Assembly (NCBI GenBank): GCA_934047225.1
Contig: OW203991.1
Coordinates: 2,294,001-2,358,000, forward strand
DNA length: 64,000 nt
Reading direction: 5' to 3'
Origin: Ypsolopha sequella
Lineage: Eukaryota > Arthropoda > Insecta > Lepidoptera > Ypsolophidae
In this document: piece after piece, positions 33,801-48,800 of the stretch
Layout: the number at the start of each line of letters is the position of its first letter
How positions within the stretch are numbered: the first letter of the stretch is position 1
The notes under the pieces: model-generated
Told to the model about the DNA's origin: nothing
The model's input: the letters and a program-made list of their open reading frames with translations, nothing else
Databases searched by the model: none
Position numbers and translations under genes: made by a program

Positions 33801-36800
33801 TTTCTCTATTTTGCGCTACCCGGCGACACAGCGATCGTCGTGACAGCCACATTGCAATGCACTCTGACATGAACGTTATTTCTATTTCATTATTGTCGAT
33901 ATTTGTACAGACCTATTTCGAGCTGCTAATTTAACTTACTGAAGCCCCTTAATACACCCAACCTCCTGGGATGAAATTGGCACGATTCAACTACATGCCC
34001 ATAGGTGCTATAGGTAACATTTAAGAAATGGTGCTCCCTAGCAGGTAGTGCAGGAGGGGGTAGAAAAAAAAATCTAGAACGCGGATGGGGACAGAAAAAA
34101 AACTTGTCCAAAAAGCTTGTCCTGTGTCTGCCGAGACCAAGGTTACCGTCATTATTGTTCTCGAAAGATTTGTCAAAATTCAAAATTCAAAAAGTTTATT
34201 TTGCAAAGTAGGTATATATAATACACGTTTCACAAGTCAAATTTTAATCTTATAAAAATATATGTAATAAAATAATAAATGTACATGAACTACTTAGATT
34301 AAAGGTTTATTTAATTTATGTAGCAATATATATACGATTAAAATTATAGGTAAAATATATATTATACAAGGTGAAATCCAATCAACCGCCCGAACCCATA
34401 CCGGAGACCCGGCCAGGGACCAGGGGCTCTATCGCGTAATTCTCATTTGTATCAACTTCAAGCAAATGCATGCGAAATTCAACGCGTGCAAAAGAGATGG
34501 CATGTCAGGCGGGCGTCGTCGCACGCACGACAAATTTCAATCTCAAGTTGATGTTGATGAAAATGAGAATTACGCGGTACACCCACAGGATGTAAATGTA
34601 AATATGTACTTCAAATCGAGAAAATTTCATCCCAGCAAGTTCAAGTGCAAGGTTGCGTTAGAACATTACGTTCTGTACTATAAATACCAGCGTGTGTGAT
34701 ACAAGGTGTCTCTGTGACTCACTCCAGATCGACGTTGTAGCCCGCGTTGTGTAGTTCACGCGGCGTCATGAAGGGCGGAATGGGTCCCTTGCCGAGGTGC
34801 CACGCCTTGTACTCGAACAGGCCCGGCTCCACCTTCACCTTCACCGAAGGCGGCGCGCGCAGACCTGCACAACATTCGATTTCAAATTTGTCGCAAGCAA
34901 AGCCTAGTCGGATGTAATTAATTTCTTTATTACACTTAATGTACATCAACACAGAACAATTTAAAATTTTCATATGTGCAAATATGATAGTACTTATCGC
35001 TTATAACAATATCTTTTAGGCAACCTTTGGTTGGGAGAGAAGATGAGAAAGAAAAATATATGGAGGGGAGGGAACATCTAAATGTAAAATAAAGTAGAGT
35101 CTACTACAGTGTAAGCAATTTTTTCGTTCGTCAAATGTATACTATGACCACCGGCCGCGGCCTTAGTATGGTGTTTAATGGCGCGCGATGTTACTAGTGC
35201 AAGGAGCGTGACGTACTGTTTAATCGCAAAAACATAGTGTCACTCTCCTCGCACTTGTGATTCAAATAAGTCGCGTCGCGTGCGATTAAACACTGTACTA
35301 CGGGCGCTGACATAGTTAATATTAAATTTATACCAAATTACAAAAATATAAGGCTTAATTTGAAAATTACGCGGCCGCCATCTTGAACTATCACTATGCA
35401 ATACAACTAATATTTGTGCATTCTACAAAGCTGCTAATGTGACCATAGTTAGCGCAATAACTTTAAGCGCACAACCCACACGTAGCTTCGGGACCCTAGG
35501 CGACACTTGAGTCTATCGTCGTAAGCAGCATAAAAAGAATTGGGCATTCAGTAGCGGCTTTTTCTCCAGTTAAAAAATACTATAAAGATTACGTAGGCTG
35601 TACTACCAAACGGCCATCCACAGACACGTCCATTCAAATGACGGCTGAAGGAGCACCTTTTGTCACTGTCATGAGTATCTTTCATTAAAGTAGCCGTCAA
35701 TAGAAATTGTGGACTATGTAAACAAAGCGCCATGTTGTCTTTGTCTATGAATAGGTGAACTATCTAGAGATGGGTAAGTATGTGATTAAAATATGTTAGG
35801 TGCTTAATTAGTTTTCTTTATTTGATTCATCGCTAAAATATTCTGATGAATCGCTAGTCAAATCGCCCACGTTAATTACAAATGGTTCCGTCACAGCGTC
35901 GTTGGCAGTATTTATTATCCCATCCAGTTCTTTAATTTTTTCTTCTACTTTTAGGACATGAGCTACACATTTCTAGTACGATAAAATCAGTAAGAGAAGC
36001 CAAGTCATTAGAATACCGAAAACACAAAAGATTTTAGAGCAACGCTGGAAGATCATACAGCTCTCGATAGAATCACACACACGTTTATGTCAAAGATTAT
36101 GAAGTAACGCTGTCAAAAAAAAAATGACGGAATAAAAAAGCATCACGATTAAATAGGTTTATATTCAAATAGACTCGTACATCACCAATTTTCAAAGACA
36201 ATACAGATTCGATGAGAAAAAAATATGACAGCAATCTCGACGCAGTACAGAATTGACTATTGATTCTATGATTTTCCGTAATTAACTGGTGATTATTGAA
36301 TATTTCATGATGAAATACAGTGAATGACTGGTAAGACTTGATGCTTCATGATTTGGAATAATGTTCAGTGAGACTCCGTGACAGAACCTTGAGAAAAATT
36401 GAGAAAACGATTTGTTTACATAGTCCACAATTTCTATTGACGGCGACTTTAATTCATTTTATTTCTTGGGTATTTATTTATATAGCATATTATTTATATA
36501 TATTTATAATGTATTTATTAGTATAAGGTATATTATACAGTCGGTTAATTTTACATTAATGGTACTTTATTATATTTAAATAAATTATTATTATTAAATA
36601 TTAATTTTTCTATGTATACGTATATATGTCTACTTTTATATAAATTAAATTCTATTATCCCCAGAGGTAGACTGGAAGAAATCTCTTTATAGAGATAATT
36701 TTGCCATTGTACATGTCAACTTGTTTATATTATGTTTGTAAATGTTTTTTATTTCTGTGTACATGTACAATAAAGAATAAGAACAAGACACATGCTACAT

Positions 36801-39800
36801 GACAGTACCTTCGAGCAAGCTGGCCGCCGTGTCCACACAGCGCAGCGCCACGCTCGCGTACACGTGCGACACGGTGACACCCGCGAGCCGCAGCCCCTCG
36901 CCCACTAAGTACGCCTGCAGGCGCCCCACGCGCGTCAGTGGCGAGTCGCGGGCGTACGCCTCTAGACCGCCGGACCTGGGTGAGCAGTTAACGATATGTA
37001 TTACAATTGGTTCAGTCGTTCCTGAGACATGCCAGGACAAAAATAAATATATTCGTCTTCTACATAATAATTCAGTAGCAGGGACCCCAACAAACTTTCT
37101 GTTAAAACAAGTGAAGAACGGTGTACAATATTGCAGTTATGACTGAAGGAACCTCCGGAAATCTCGGCAACCAATTTGATCTCAATTCTTTTTTCGGCGA
37201 AGGTAACAATCCTGCACTGCTTTTGTATTGAACTCGGCCCCTTTTTCATAAGTATGTTTTTGGTGGGACAACATTGATTTTTGTAAAGTTGTATTTAAGT
37301 ACTTATACATATTTTAATAGCTTTTTGCCCGCAGTTTCACCCACACAAATGTAATTAATGACTATGTCCCTAGGAAACTGCCCGTCCCCAGGGAACAAAC
37401 TATAGCCTATGTCCAAGTGAAGAGTATCACCGTAATACTAATAAGGGTTATTCCCAGAGCTCCAAAAATTTCTTCCCACGGCCCCAAAAATTCAATTTAA
37501 TATTTATTATCATCATAATTTTATTCTCGTCGGCTCCAAAAGATTATATGCAGAACGGGACGAACACATAGTTTTACTAAAAGTTAGACCCATGTTAGTG
37601 AAACCCTTATAGCGTTCTGTTTAAAATTTTTGGAAAGCGTTTAATTTTTAAAATTGTCATAATTTATTATTTTAAGGCTGATTAACTGTGATAAAACATG
37701 TCCTTCACAATAAAAACTGTGTTTAGCTGCGATTCTTTTATAAAAGTAAATCAAATCACCTAATTTTTTAATTACTTATCCATCTACGCTTTTATATATT
37801 TTAAGACGGTGCATCAGTTTACTATGTCGTAATTGGTTGCGTTTTCCTCATTAAGTACAAGAAAAGAAACGCTTCGTAGTGCACTGTAGTATATTTATAT
37901 GCTTCTACTTGAATTAGTTATGTATGTACAATGTGACTGTACATGATAGCTTTTGGAGCTGGTGAGAAATTAATATTTTCTACAAATTAATTTTTTGAGT
38001 CATGGGAATCTCTATATGACATTTTGTTTTTTTGAGAACAATCGATTTTGGAGTCCTGGGAGTAACCCACTAATTCAAATTGAATTTATTTGTGATTATA
38101 AGTTTACAAATGGTGTTCAAACATAATATAAAGTCCTTTATAATCTGTCATTTGACATACAAATATAAAACAACAAAGTTAGTTAGTTCTAGTGAATCTA
38201 ATGCTCTCGGGCAAGGTACGTGAACAGATCTTGGACATCTTGTATGGAGCGAGCTTATTTGCCCTAAACAAAAAAGATGGCGGTATCAGGCCAATCGCTG
38301 TCGGCAACACGATCCGTCGTTTGGTGTCCAAGATCTGTAATAAACATATTTTGCCTGACCTTGCCTCAAAATTTCAACCTGTGCAACTTGGATTTGGCAC
38401 TAGGGGGGGCTGTGAGGCGGCGGTTCACGCAACTCGCACATTTTTAGAAAACAACGCGGGGGAGGTACTCCTGAAGGTGGATGTTCGTAATGCCTTCAAT
38501 TCGGTGGACAGAGGAATCCTGCTGACTGAGATTAAGGAACATATTCCCTCAATTTATAATTATCTTTTCCAATGCTATGGCAAACCTTCAAAATTACTTT
38601 TTCAAAATTCATTTATCAATTCCGCTGTCGGATGTCAACAGGGGGACCCACTTGGACCGGCAATCTTTAGCCTGGCTATCCACCCAGCTATACTATCTTT
38701 GACGTCCAAGCTTAATGTATGGTATTTGGATGACGGGACTTTGGGAGGCGAAGCGACTACAGTGTATAACGATTTAGAAAAACTTATAGATAAATTTGGA
38801 AATCTTGGTCTTGAACTCAACTTTTCCAAATGCGAACTTTTTGTTTCGGATTTCTTATCACAAGCCGCAAAAGTAGACATTATTTCAAAATTTAATTCTT
38901 TAGCACCCAACATTAAAACAGTAAATAGGGAGTCGCTCCGCCTCCTGGGGGCTCCAATCCTGGACGACGCAGTTCCTGGGTTTGTGAACGACCAAGCCGC
39001 TAAGTTTACAGAGTCATCCGTGCGCCTTTACAAAATAAACCCCCATATGGCCCTGTGCATCATACGACATTGCTTGTTCGTTCCCAAGCTCACTTACGTA
39101 CTGCGCTGTTCACCTCTCTGGAAGTTCCAACATTTACTTGAGACGCTAGATAATGTACTACGCCAGTCTCTTACTTCGGTTTTGAACTGCTCATTTGACG
39201 ACAGGAGCTGGAGCCAGGCTACATTCCCAGTTCATTTTAGAGCCAAACGGCATCGCACGTGACGATGGTAAGAGGCCCGACGGGATGACGCTCATACCAT
39301 GGCAGAATGGCCGCTCACTGGTGTGGGACGCGACGTGTGTCGACACGCTCGCTGCGTCTCACGTCCAGTCAACCGCTGTCACGGCTGGTGCTGCGGCGGC
39401 AATTGCTGAGCGCAACAAGCGGCGCAAATATGCAGCTCTCGGTGAGGGTTACATGTTTGTGCCGTTTGGGGTCGAGACGTTTGGGCCGTGGGGATCTGAT
39501 GCTCGGCAACTTTACAAGCAACTTGCATCGCGTCTGGTGGATGCCTCAGGGGACCCAAGGGCCGGAGCTTACCTCGGGCAACGAATCAGCCTTGCCATCC
39601 AACGAGGTAACGCCGCCAGTGTCCTGGGTACCCTGCCCGGCGATAGCGATGACTTAAATAATGTCTTTTATTTGTTTTAAATTAATTTATTTTTTAGGCG
39701 TTTAGTTTGTTTAAGTTTTAAGTATTTTAGTTTAATAGTTTATTTGTTAATTTATAATCTTAGAAAGAACAAACAAAATACAAAATACGAAATAAAAATT

Positions 39801-42800
39801 GAAACAAAAAAAAAACAGTGAAATTGTTTTTCAATTCGGTTCTGTAGTTCCCGAGATCACTCCATATTGGTGTCCGGTCAAGTGCGATTAAGACTCATGC
39901 CCTATCGTTTAAAACACAAATTATAAAAACTAATTAAGTTGGTCATCAATAACTTTTGGAATAATTAAATAATTATATATTTTCAGAATGTTTTCTCTGA
40001 GCGTATGACCTTTATGCAAAATTTCAACCGTGTTATAAAACGGTGTTTAACTTTAGACAGTGTTTAAATCTGTTGTTGTCGCCTTTTCTTTCAAATTGCA
40101 AAAGAGTGACAGCAACAGATTTAAACACTGTCTAAAGTTAAACACCGTTTTGTAGTTACACCGCATGTGTCTAGGTCACCTACAATTGATTTTAAGTCAG
40201 TGATACAATTTTGAATTTTAGGTACTTGCGCGGATCTTAACGTGAACGCAGAATTCGCATATATTAAATTATGTTAAAATGTGTTAATTCGAAAACTATT
40301 TCGAGATTTAGGTTGAATAAGGCGTATTTTCAAATTTTTGTTCTAAAAAACCTCATGATGATGAATATATTTACGAAAAAGCTGCAACTTCCATTTGCCT
40401 TCGTGTGACGTCACTTGAGAAGTGGCTGTTTAGAAATGTGTCCTTTGCTATCAAGATAAATTTATAATAATTTGCTTCCGACTGATTTGACAGATGAATA
40501 ACAGATGAGTAGACAGACAGAGACATACCACTTTGTTTTATAAGCAATCACATATAACAATCCGTACAATGTCTAAAATTCTCAAGTGACGTCATATCGG
40601 ACAATTCTTCAAAAAATCATAAAAGATAATGGTTAATTTATATACCAAAATAATGAAAACTATGTCCTAAATAGGCGTACATTCTTTGAAAAAAAAATCT
40701 TTTACAAATTAAGCTATGGGAATTGCAACAGGAAATTAGTTGTTCGAAATGGTTTGCGTAATATAACACTCGGCTGCTGCGCCGGCCTTTTCTTTTTCGA
40801 ACACGGCCCAGCTAGCCTAACATGGTCGGTTTTTAACACCCTCTAAACACCTTTTGACAGCCCAATTTGACATTAAACACATGGAATATGGTGTTTTGTA
40901 GTGTCAAAAGGTGTTAATAATAGGTGTTAAACGCTGGTCATGTTAGGCTAGCTGGACATGCTGCCGCGTGTCAGAGACACGCTGTCGCGTGTTTAGATAA
41001 CAACGGCTAACGGCCTACCTACTACCGGCTGGTAAGTCTGGTAACGCAATATTTCAACGTATAAAATATTCCCTCACCTCTCACCGAGTGTCAACGGCAT
41101 GTTCAAGTCCTTCCTGACGTAGGTGCCGTTGTCGTCGAAGCAGAACGGCACCCAGTTGCCGTACGTCAGGTCGACTCGCTCGCCGTGACGCAGCGCGAAC
41201 ACCCAGCGGCGCGGGGACGACTCGCCGCCGTTGGTTTCCTTAGCTTCCTACGAGAATTATATATATACAAGGTGACTTTTTGATCATCGTCCAAATTCAT
41301 ACTGGTGGCTTGGTAAGTGATCAGTATCATGGATCAATAACAATTTTTGTGAAATTCGTAAAATGAATTTCTATGGGAAGCCAAAATTTCATTATACGAA
41401 TTTCACAAAAATTGTTATTGATCCAAGATACTGATCACTTATCAAGCCACCAGTATTAATTTGGACGATGATCGAAAAGTCACCTTGTATGTATATTTAT
41501 TGGTATTTTTTTTTAATTGATAATCAGACTATGGATCACAAATTTTGTTAGTAAACTTAGTCTAGTCCTATGCTAAGTGTTAGTAACATTGAAATTATTA
41601 ATTTTATAGAAGACAGGTCTGTCCACTGCCACATGAATACTGCAGCAGTGATTCATGTAACAGCAATCAAGCCTGTCCGCTATCATGGCCAGGATACTGT
41701 TGTTGCTGCCGCGCACTCTGCGCACCAGAAGTGCGTTCATTAAATAACCCTGGGCTGGGTAGGAACACTGGGGTTGTAACGCTGAGTTTCTGAACGGGTT
41801 TCGTCGTGTAGCGACACTCCAAACGTCAGTTGTCATTTTTGCATTATATTTAGTATAATAACGTTGAGAGGATCCCTTCTGTACGAAATTTAACGTAAAT
41901 ATATCAACTATAACGTTGAGAAGACCCCCTCGGTACGAAAATTAACGTCATGTCATTTACGAAAATTAACGTGAATGTCAGGTGACGTTTGGAGCCTATA
42001 CGAACCTTGCGAACCCTGCTCAGAGTTGATGTTGAAAAATTCGACACCAGTGTAGCGACACTGTCATTTTTGAACGGTCGGTGTTGAGGCGCGAGTTCAT
42101 TTTTGAACGGGTTAGGAAACCCAACTCGGTGTGAGTTTATGAACGACTATCAGGGACGCGCACCTTTTTCTCATATTTATTATTCATTATATATTCATCG
42201 TTTTATTTACAATTAGATCGTTCTGTCCTTTGAGAACAAAATTAAACAGTGTATTTCTCAGGGCCTCTAGAAGACATTACATTTTCGCCAACTTTCATTT
42301 GTCGCTTGATCCCAAGTTGGCGGCGCGGCGCAGCCATCATGCAGTTAGTCTATTACGAGAAAAGGGTTAGCAGAACATTTCTGACAGCTATTTGTCTATG
42401 TAACTGTGTATCACACAGAAAAGGCGCTCTACCGCGTAATTCTCATTTGTATCAACTTTAAGCAAATGCATGCGAAATTCAACGCGTGCAAAAGAGATGG
42501 CATGTTAGGCGGGCGTCGTCGCACGCACGACAAATTTCAATGTCAAGTTGATGTTGATGAAAATGATAATTACGCGGTAGACCCACAGGTGGTAGAGCCG
42601 ATGCCGGGCTCGACTGTGGAGGTACCACCATCTTACTTGGGGACCCCCTCGAAGTAATTCGCGTAGCTTAATTAAAAAAACTTTTTTTTTATTTATTTTT
42701 TTAGAGGATTTACGCGCTTTTAGACCATATTTTTCAATATTATGGTATTTAAATTAGTCATTATTTATTTATGATTTTTTAAAGAATATCCGGATGTTAC

Positions 42801-45800
42801 GTCACATGACTCTTTTTAGGCCTGATACTGAATGCGGACTTTTGCCTTGCTTGTAAAAAAAAAATCTGTCATCCACAGAGTACTATATTGCTACATCTGG
42901 CAATAAAAAATCAAACAACAACAACAACGAAACTATGTTGAGTGTTACCAACGTCTGCAAAAAAAAAACCCTAAACTGTACTTTGTCAGTCACAAGAGGT
43001 GCCTATTAATCACGTGACGTATATTTGGCTAAAATTTAACGCCCTACCATCTCGGTTATTAAATTTTAAAAGGCAAATAAACTAGTAGTTCGCCCCGAAC
43101 TATGAACTCGCGATTCGATCTTGACCGATTTGGCTCGAACTTAAAAATTCAAATTTCATGACGTTCCGATCAACGATACTCGAGTTATGGTCGGACAAAT
43201 ACACAACAATTCATACATACATATATAATTATATTTGGTACCTCTCATGTATGATTGTCAATATTAATCCATCACAGAAATTGTTGTCATCAAAAATGAT
43301 ATTTATTTTAATATTGCATTACTTCATAACAAATAAAATTAACCGATCAATCTGGGATTTCGTAACAAGACAGCAACACTTACTGCGTTCAGTTATATTT
43401 ATACTGTGACCCAGACATGGACTTCATGTTCTGTTCTGTAACTCTGACAGTAATATTTTTTAACTTGATGGCAAGCGACACATTTCTATACAGCCTTCAG
43501 TCAAGTGACGTCACACGAAGGTCAAATGAAAGTTGCAAGCTTTTTCGTAAAAATATTCATCATCATGAGGTTTTTCAGTACAAAAGTTCTAAAATACGGC
43601 TTATTAAACCTAAATCTCGAAATGGTTTTCGAATTAACACACCTTAACATATTTTAATCTATGCGAATTCGGGGGAGAGTAAGAGGACAGCTCACAGGCA
43701 AAAAACCAGGAGGCCCACCATGCCTGGGACCGATGGATGGCGGTATATCCATCCCTAACAGCCGGGCCTTATATGGAACAGACTGGTGACGGGCAGCGGC
43801 GTCACTGGTGCGAGGGTTCCGGCACCGCGCTCACCAACCCGCCTGCCCAGCGTGTGTGAGTATGGTCAATTCTTCCAGGATGACCGCCGGGAATGGTAAA
43901 AAAAGCTTATGTCCAACAGTGGACGAACTAGGCTGATGGATGGATGGATCACACAGACCAACCAACGGAACCCAAATGGGCGAAAAGACACTTTGTTTTA
44001 TCGAAACAAATTCCACCGACTTTTAATGCGCTTTCACGCACTCTTATTGGCTAAGCTAACACCAAGTGGTTATAGAAATAGAGAAACCCGTGTGCATATA
44101 GTTAGATGCATATATTATATGCAAAAACACTGATTAGTTGGGGCTAGGTGCTCGATACTCTATACCAGCGTTTCTTAACCTTTTACAGCTACGGACCCCT
44201 AAGAAATCAAGAAAAATTATCAAGGACCCCCTTAATACTGGAAACAGCAATAAAACTCGGATTATTTATTTTAGTACTACAAAACACATTTTAACAAAAA
44301 AAAAAGTCCAGAGATGAGCCTGCGGACCCCCATATATATACACGCGGACCCCTGGGAGTCCGTGGACCACAGGTTAAGAAACACTGCTCTATACTATTGC
44401 AGCAGAGATAAAGCACTCGGAATAGAATAGTTTTAAATGATAAAAGTTGAAAAGTTGTGTCCAGATCGTAGCAGTTCAACATTAGTAGTCCTTGCCTACC
44501 CTTTTGGCCTGTCTAGGTAACCTTTTTGTAGCAATTCTGCATTTCAGAACAACTGTTGAATGTTTTGCGTACAGTCGCTTGCAGTTCAAGCTATTTAACT
44601 GCTATGTCGCAGAAATAAGAACTGCCAATAGGTAGCCTGTCATGCTGGCGTCTGTACATGCAGGATACTCGCAAGAATCTTGGATTAGAACAGACGCTAT
44701 TTGCATTAAACGTCCAAAATAGTTCCTGGGAACTTCGTCAGTGGCGCCTCAAATCAGCAGTTAGCTGTCATTTGTACCGGTAAGTCCAGTCCAGTCCAAT
44801 AGTACGGAGGTCAGTGGGTCTGCCCCACAAGATGGAAAGAGATCTAGATAATTATATATGTAGCTAAAGTGATATCATGACAAAAATATGACTTTATTAA
44901 ACAAACCTTTGTTACAGAGTTGACTTCGACGTCGCTACTTCCGGTTCCATTATGAGAATCTGACTTCCAGTCTATGGTTGAACCTAGAAAATCGTAAATT
45001 ATATTATTTATCTCATTTAGGTAAAACAAACGCGTTGTACGGTGTTTAGGGAGTCGATGCATAGCGGTCCATTCTCCCCTCAGTGAACGACCCGCTTTGC
45101 ATCGTCTCGCTAAACGTAGTATACGAATATATACTCTGTATATAGCTTGATTAGAATGACAGATATAATCAGTTCATCGATTTACACGTACTGGAACTTA
45201 AAAACACAACGTTGGATTAAAAAGCGTAAAAATATATACAACGTGTAACAGAAAGATGTAACTTATTCAGTCAATGGTATAGAACAACTTTTACTATGGA
45301 ACAAAATCTGTATCTCGGAAAAAAAAAAAAAACTTTTTCATAGAAAAATACAATGCCGCTCGGCAGAAATGGATGGAAGGGCAGATTTTTTTTTCGAGAT
45401 TTCAGGGTTGACTCCAAAGTAAAAGTTGTTCTATACCATTGACTGAATAAACTCTACAAATATGGTTACACCTTTCTGTTAACGTTGTGTAATGTAGTAC
45501 GCGGTGTAGGTAAATTCTGTTTTTAGGGCAGCTGGAAAAACAGTACGCGTCATAATAGAACGATACGTCATTCTCGCCATCCGGGTTGGATTTCGTACTA
45601 TAATTATAGTATTTATACTATAGTTTCATGCATCGTACTATATACTATCCATATCTAGGGATAGTACAACAAAATACTATAATTTCACAACAGTCTATAA
45701 TTGTCTTTTAGTCGGGAATTCCCGTGAACCTTTTCTTTCGATACTCCCTTGTTCATACATTATTTTTGCAAATTGCGCTTTATTTCGTAACAAATAGAGT

Positions 45801-48800
45801 TTATAATACTGTGACGAATTTATTATTCTGTTTGTACGAGTGTGCATTGAATTAGTGTGTGAGTGAAGTATTTTGCTTTAGCTAGTCAAAGGTGTAAGTG
45901 CATTCATTTCATTGTCATTCGAAATTAAAAGAATACCTACCTAGTTTTTGTGTAAAATAAACCGTCTATATAGTGCTCAATTATTATGGAAAGTGGCAGT
46001 GATGGTCATGAAAATGACGAAAGACCGGGAGTATCCACGCCAAAGAAGAAACGTGAGTAGAGGTGATATGGTAGACAAACAGAAACATCGTCAACAAAAG
46101 TACCTATAGGCCGGATTGGGAAAAGGACCCCAAGTTCATTAATTGGCTCACCGACCACGACCATAAAAATAATCTTAAAGCGAGGATATGCTAAAGAGAT
46201 TAAATTCTCAGCAGCTTGAATCTGATATGCAAGAGCTATTAGACTTAGAAGAGTAAATTTTTGATGTTGATTTTAAATATTTTATAGCACACCGTGCGTA
46301 AAATGACCACTTTACGCACGCGTGCGTAAAGTCGGCATTTTCCGCACTTGTACTATAAAAAATTATACGAAACTCGTGCGAGAAACTTTTTCTCGACTCG
46401 TGTGATTGCAGCACTCGCCTTCGGCTCGTGCCGCAAACTCACACTCGTCAGAAAACGTTTCATCGCTCTCGTATCGTAATGTACTATTTCAATGCATGTG
46501 CTCGTAAAGGCCCACTTTTTATGCATCAAAACCGAATAGAAAGTCGATTATTTTGCCCTAGGGCTTTAATCTTATTATTTTTTTTTATTTATTTACAATG
46601 GTTGGCTAACCTGCAGCCTTTCCTGTGTACCATAAATGTCATCCTTTTTTTTCCCACTGTTTAACGGCTCTGGATACAGTCTTTTGGAGCCAATTACAAT
46701 TTAAAGTTCACAAAATTATATTTGTTTTATTTACTTACACTATGCATTGAAAAACGTAGTATGATACACGGGCGTAAGAGCAATAAATTACTCGGTTACG
46801 TTTAAAACACTCGCTACGCTCGTGTTTTAAATCGTCCTCGTAATTTATTCCTTTGCGCCCTTGTAGCATAAACTACTATTAACTATTGTTACATTAGTAA
46901 TAAAAAGTACTATAATTTTGTACAAAATACTATCCTTTTTGTATTTTTGTGCTATCTTTTTCAACGCACCTAAATCCAACCCTGCTCGCCATACAATCGT
47001 TATCGCTTCACGCAAATTACTGCGTTTCGTGGTACGGGGTCCAGTACGAAATGCGCTTAGGATTTTGTTTGGAGTTTTAATTTTGGCCGGTTTTGTACAA
47101 GGAGCATTAGAACTTTAACTAATTGAACACCTTTTGTGCGAAAATGTCTTTGGCAAAATAGAGTGTGGAATAAATGAGAGCGCGCCTACCTTACATATGA
47201 CCACCCCATAGTGAGAATTAATGATTTTGATACTTTATTTTATCAGACAAGGCAGACACTTTCAAAGTCATGTATGCAGCATGTATGTATGTTCGTTAAC
47301 AACGTCGGCGTTTCCTAATCTTGTTTCACTCAAGATTTTGAATCAAACAGTAGCAATATTGACTTTGGAGAATTCATAATATTTTCTTAAGTTTTCATGA
47401 GCACTATACATGAAACAATTTTGAACGGATTTCACACTCCGTTCACCACTCCATTTTGAAATGTTGGCTTTTTGTAAAAATCATATAAAACGAGTGTTAA
47501 ATCCGTTCAAAATTGATTCACTGAAAATCAGTGACAACCAAACTAGTTAATTCATATAAATTAATATATTTAATAAATCAATAACATTACATAACACTAA
47601 AAGCAAACTTTTTGCGGATCAATATCTCTTAGCCGCGTCGAACGAATGACACACAAGCACAGACTATCTTGACAGTAGTCGACAGTTACGTAGGTGTTGC
47701 CGTCAATCAAAATAATTGGTTGCACCTGTCACCGCGTCAGACTCTTTTTTGCCAAGCTGTACCTATCTTACATAACACCAAGACAATGCAAACGTTGTAT
47801 CTAAAGAACGGGAGAAAAAATACAAAACATTTACAATGCGTACAATGTTACTTGGTTGACCGAATTTAGGCTCCCTCTCTCTTTCTTTCTAAAAACCAAG
47901 GAGAGAGAGAGAGCCTAACTTAGGGCGCCAAGTAAGATCGCGCGTACTGTATGAAGTTTCAAATGCAGCTTATGGCTAGTTCACCATATTGCAACTAAGT
48001 ACATTATGATTTTTACCCCATTCGTCCTCCAAGGAAATGGGGCTGTTATTCCTAACTACAGGCGTAAAATCCTTTCTAGGATAACAGCGTTCATCTGTTA
48101 TTAGTACTTTACGTGTATCTTAGATTTTAAGCGAATAAATGTTTGTAACTTGTCTCTCTTTCTCTTTTGTACTCTCTTCTTGCGAAATAAATTCTATTCT
48201 ATTCTATATTGGATGTTTCTGGCTATTGTGGGATTTTCAAAAACCAATTTTTTACCACATTAATCCCCGAGGCGGTGTCAAAGGTGTTATCGAGTACGGA
48301 GTCCGGAGGTCGCAGATAGAAATCCACAAGAGGGCTCATTCATGTTCGGTGCATGTGCTTCAGAAGGGACGGGTCTAGATTAGTTCCCGAAGTGCGGCGA
48401 TGGGGCTCACCACCCGGACGTAACAATAAGTGAAACGTGGGTGTAAGTGTGACTTACATTTCCCGTAGGAATCTTCGCCTTTCTTCGGCAAAGGTCGTAC
48501 TTCCAGACGCTTCCTATACAATCCATGACAGTTTGTGCACGCCAATCGGTTATAGACAACCAAAAGTTGCGATTTTTTGTTTTAAAATTACTATCTAATA
48601 AGTTTCCAGACACTAGTGCAATGTTTAAGGCTCTTAAATGGGGTCGGTGGCTATTCCCTCCCCAGAAATTCGTCCCGAAAAGTATTTATTTTTGGTGTAA
48701 ATTAATATATTCAGTAAGTGAAAATTCGTCCTCTTTTTGGGTGTCGATTCGTTCCCTTCGTTTTGACAATGGATCTTATACCTAAATTTCTATTTATTTT

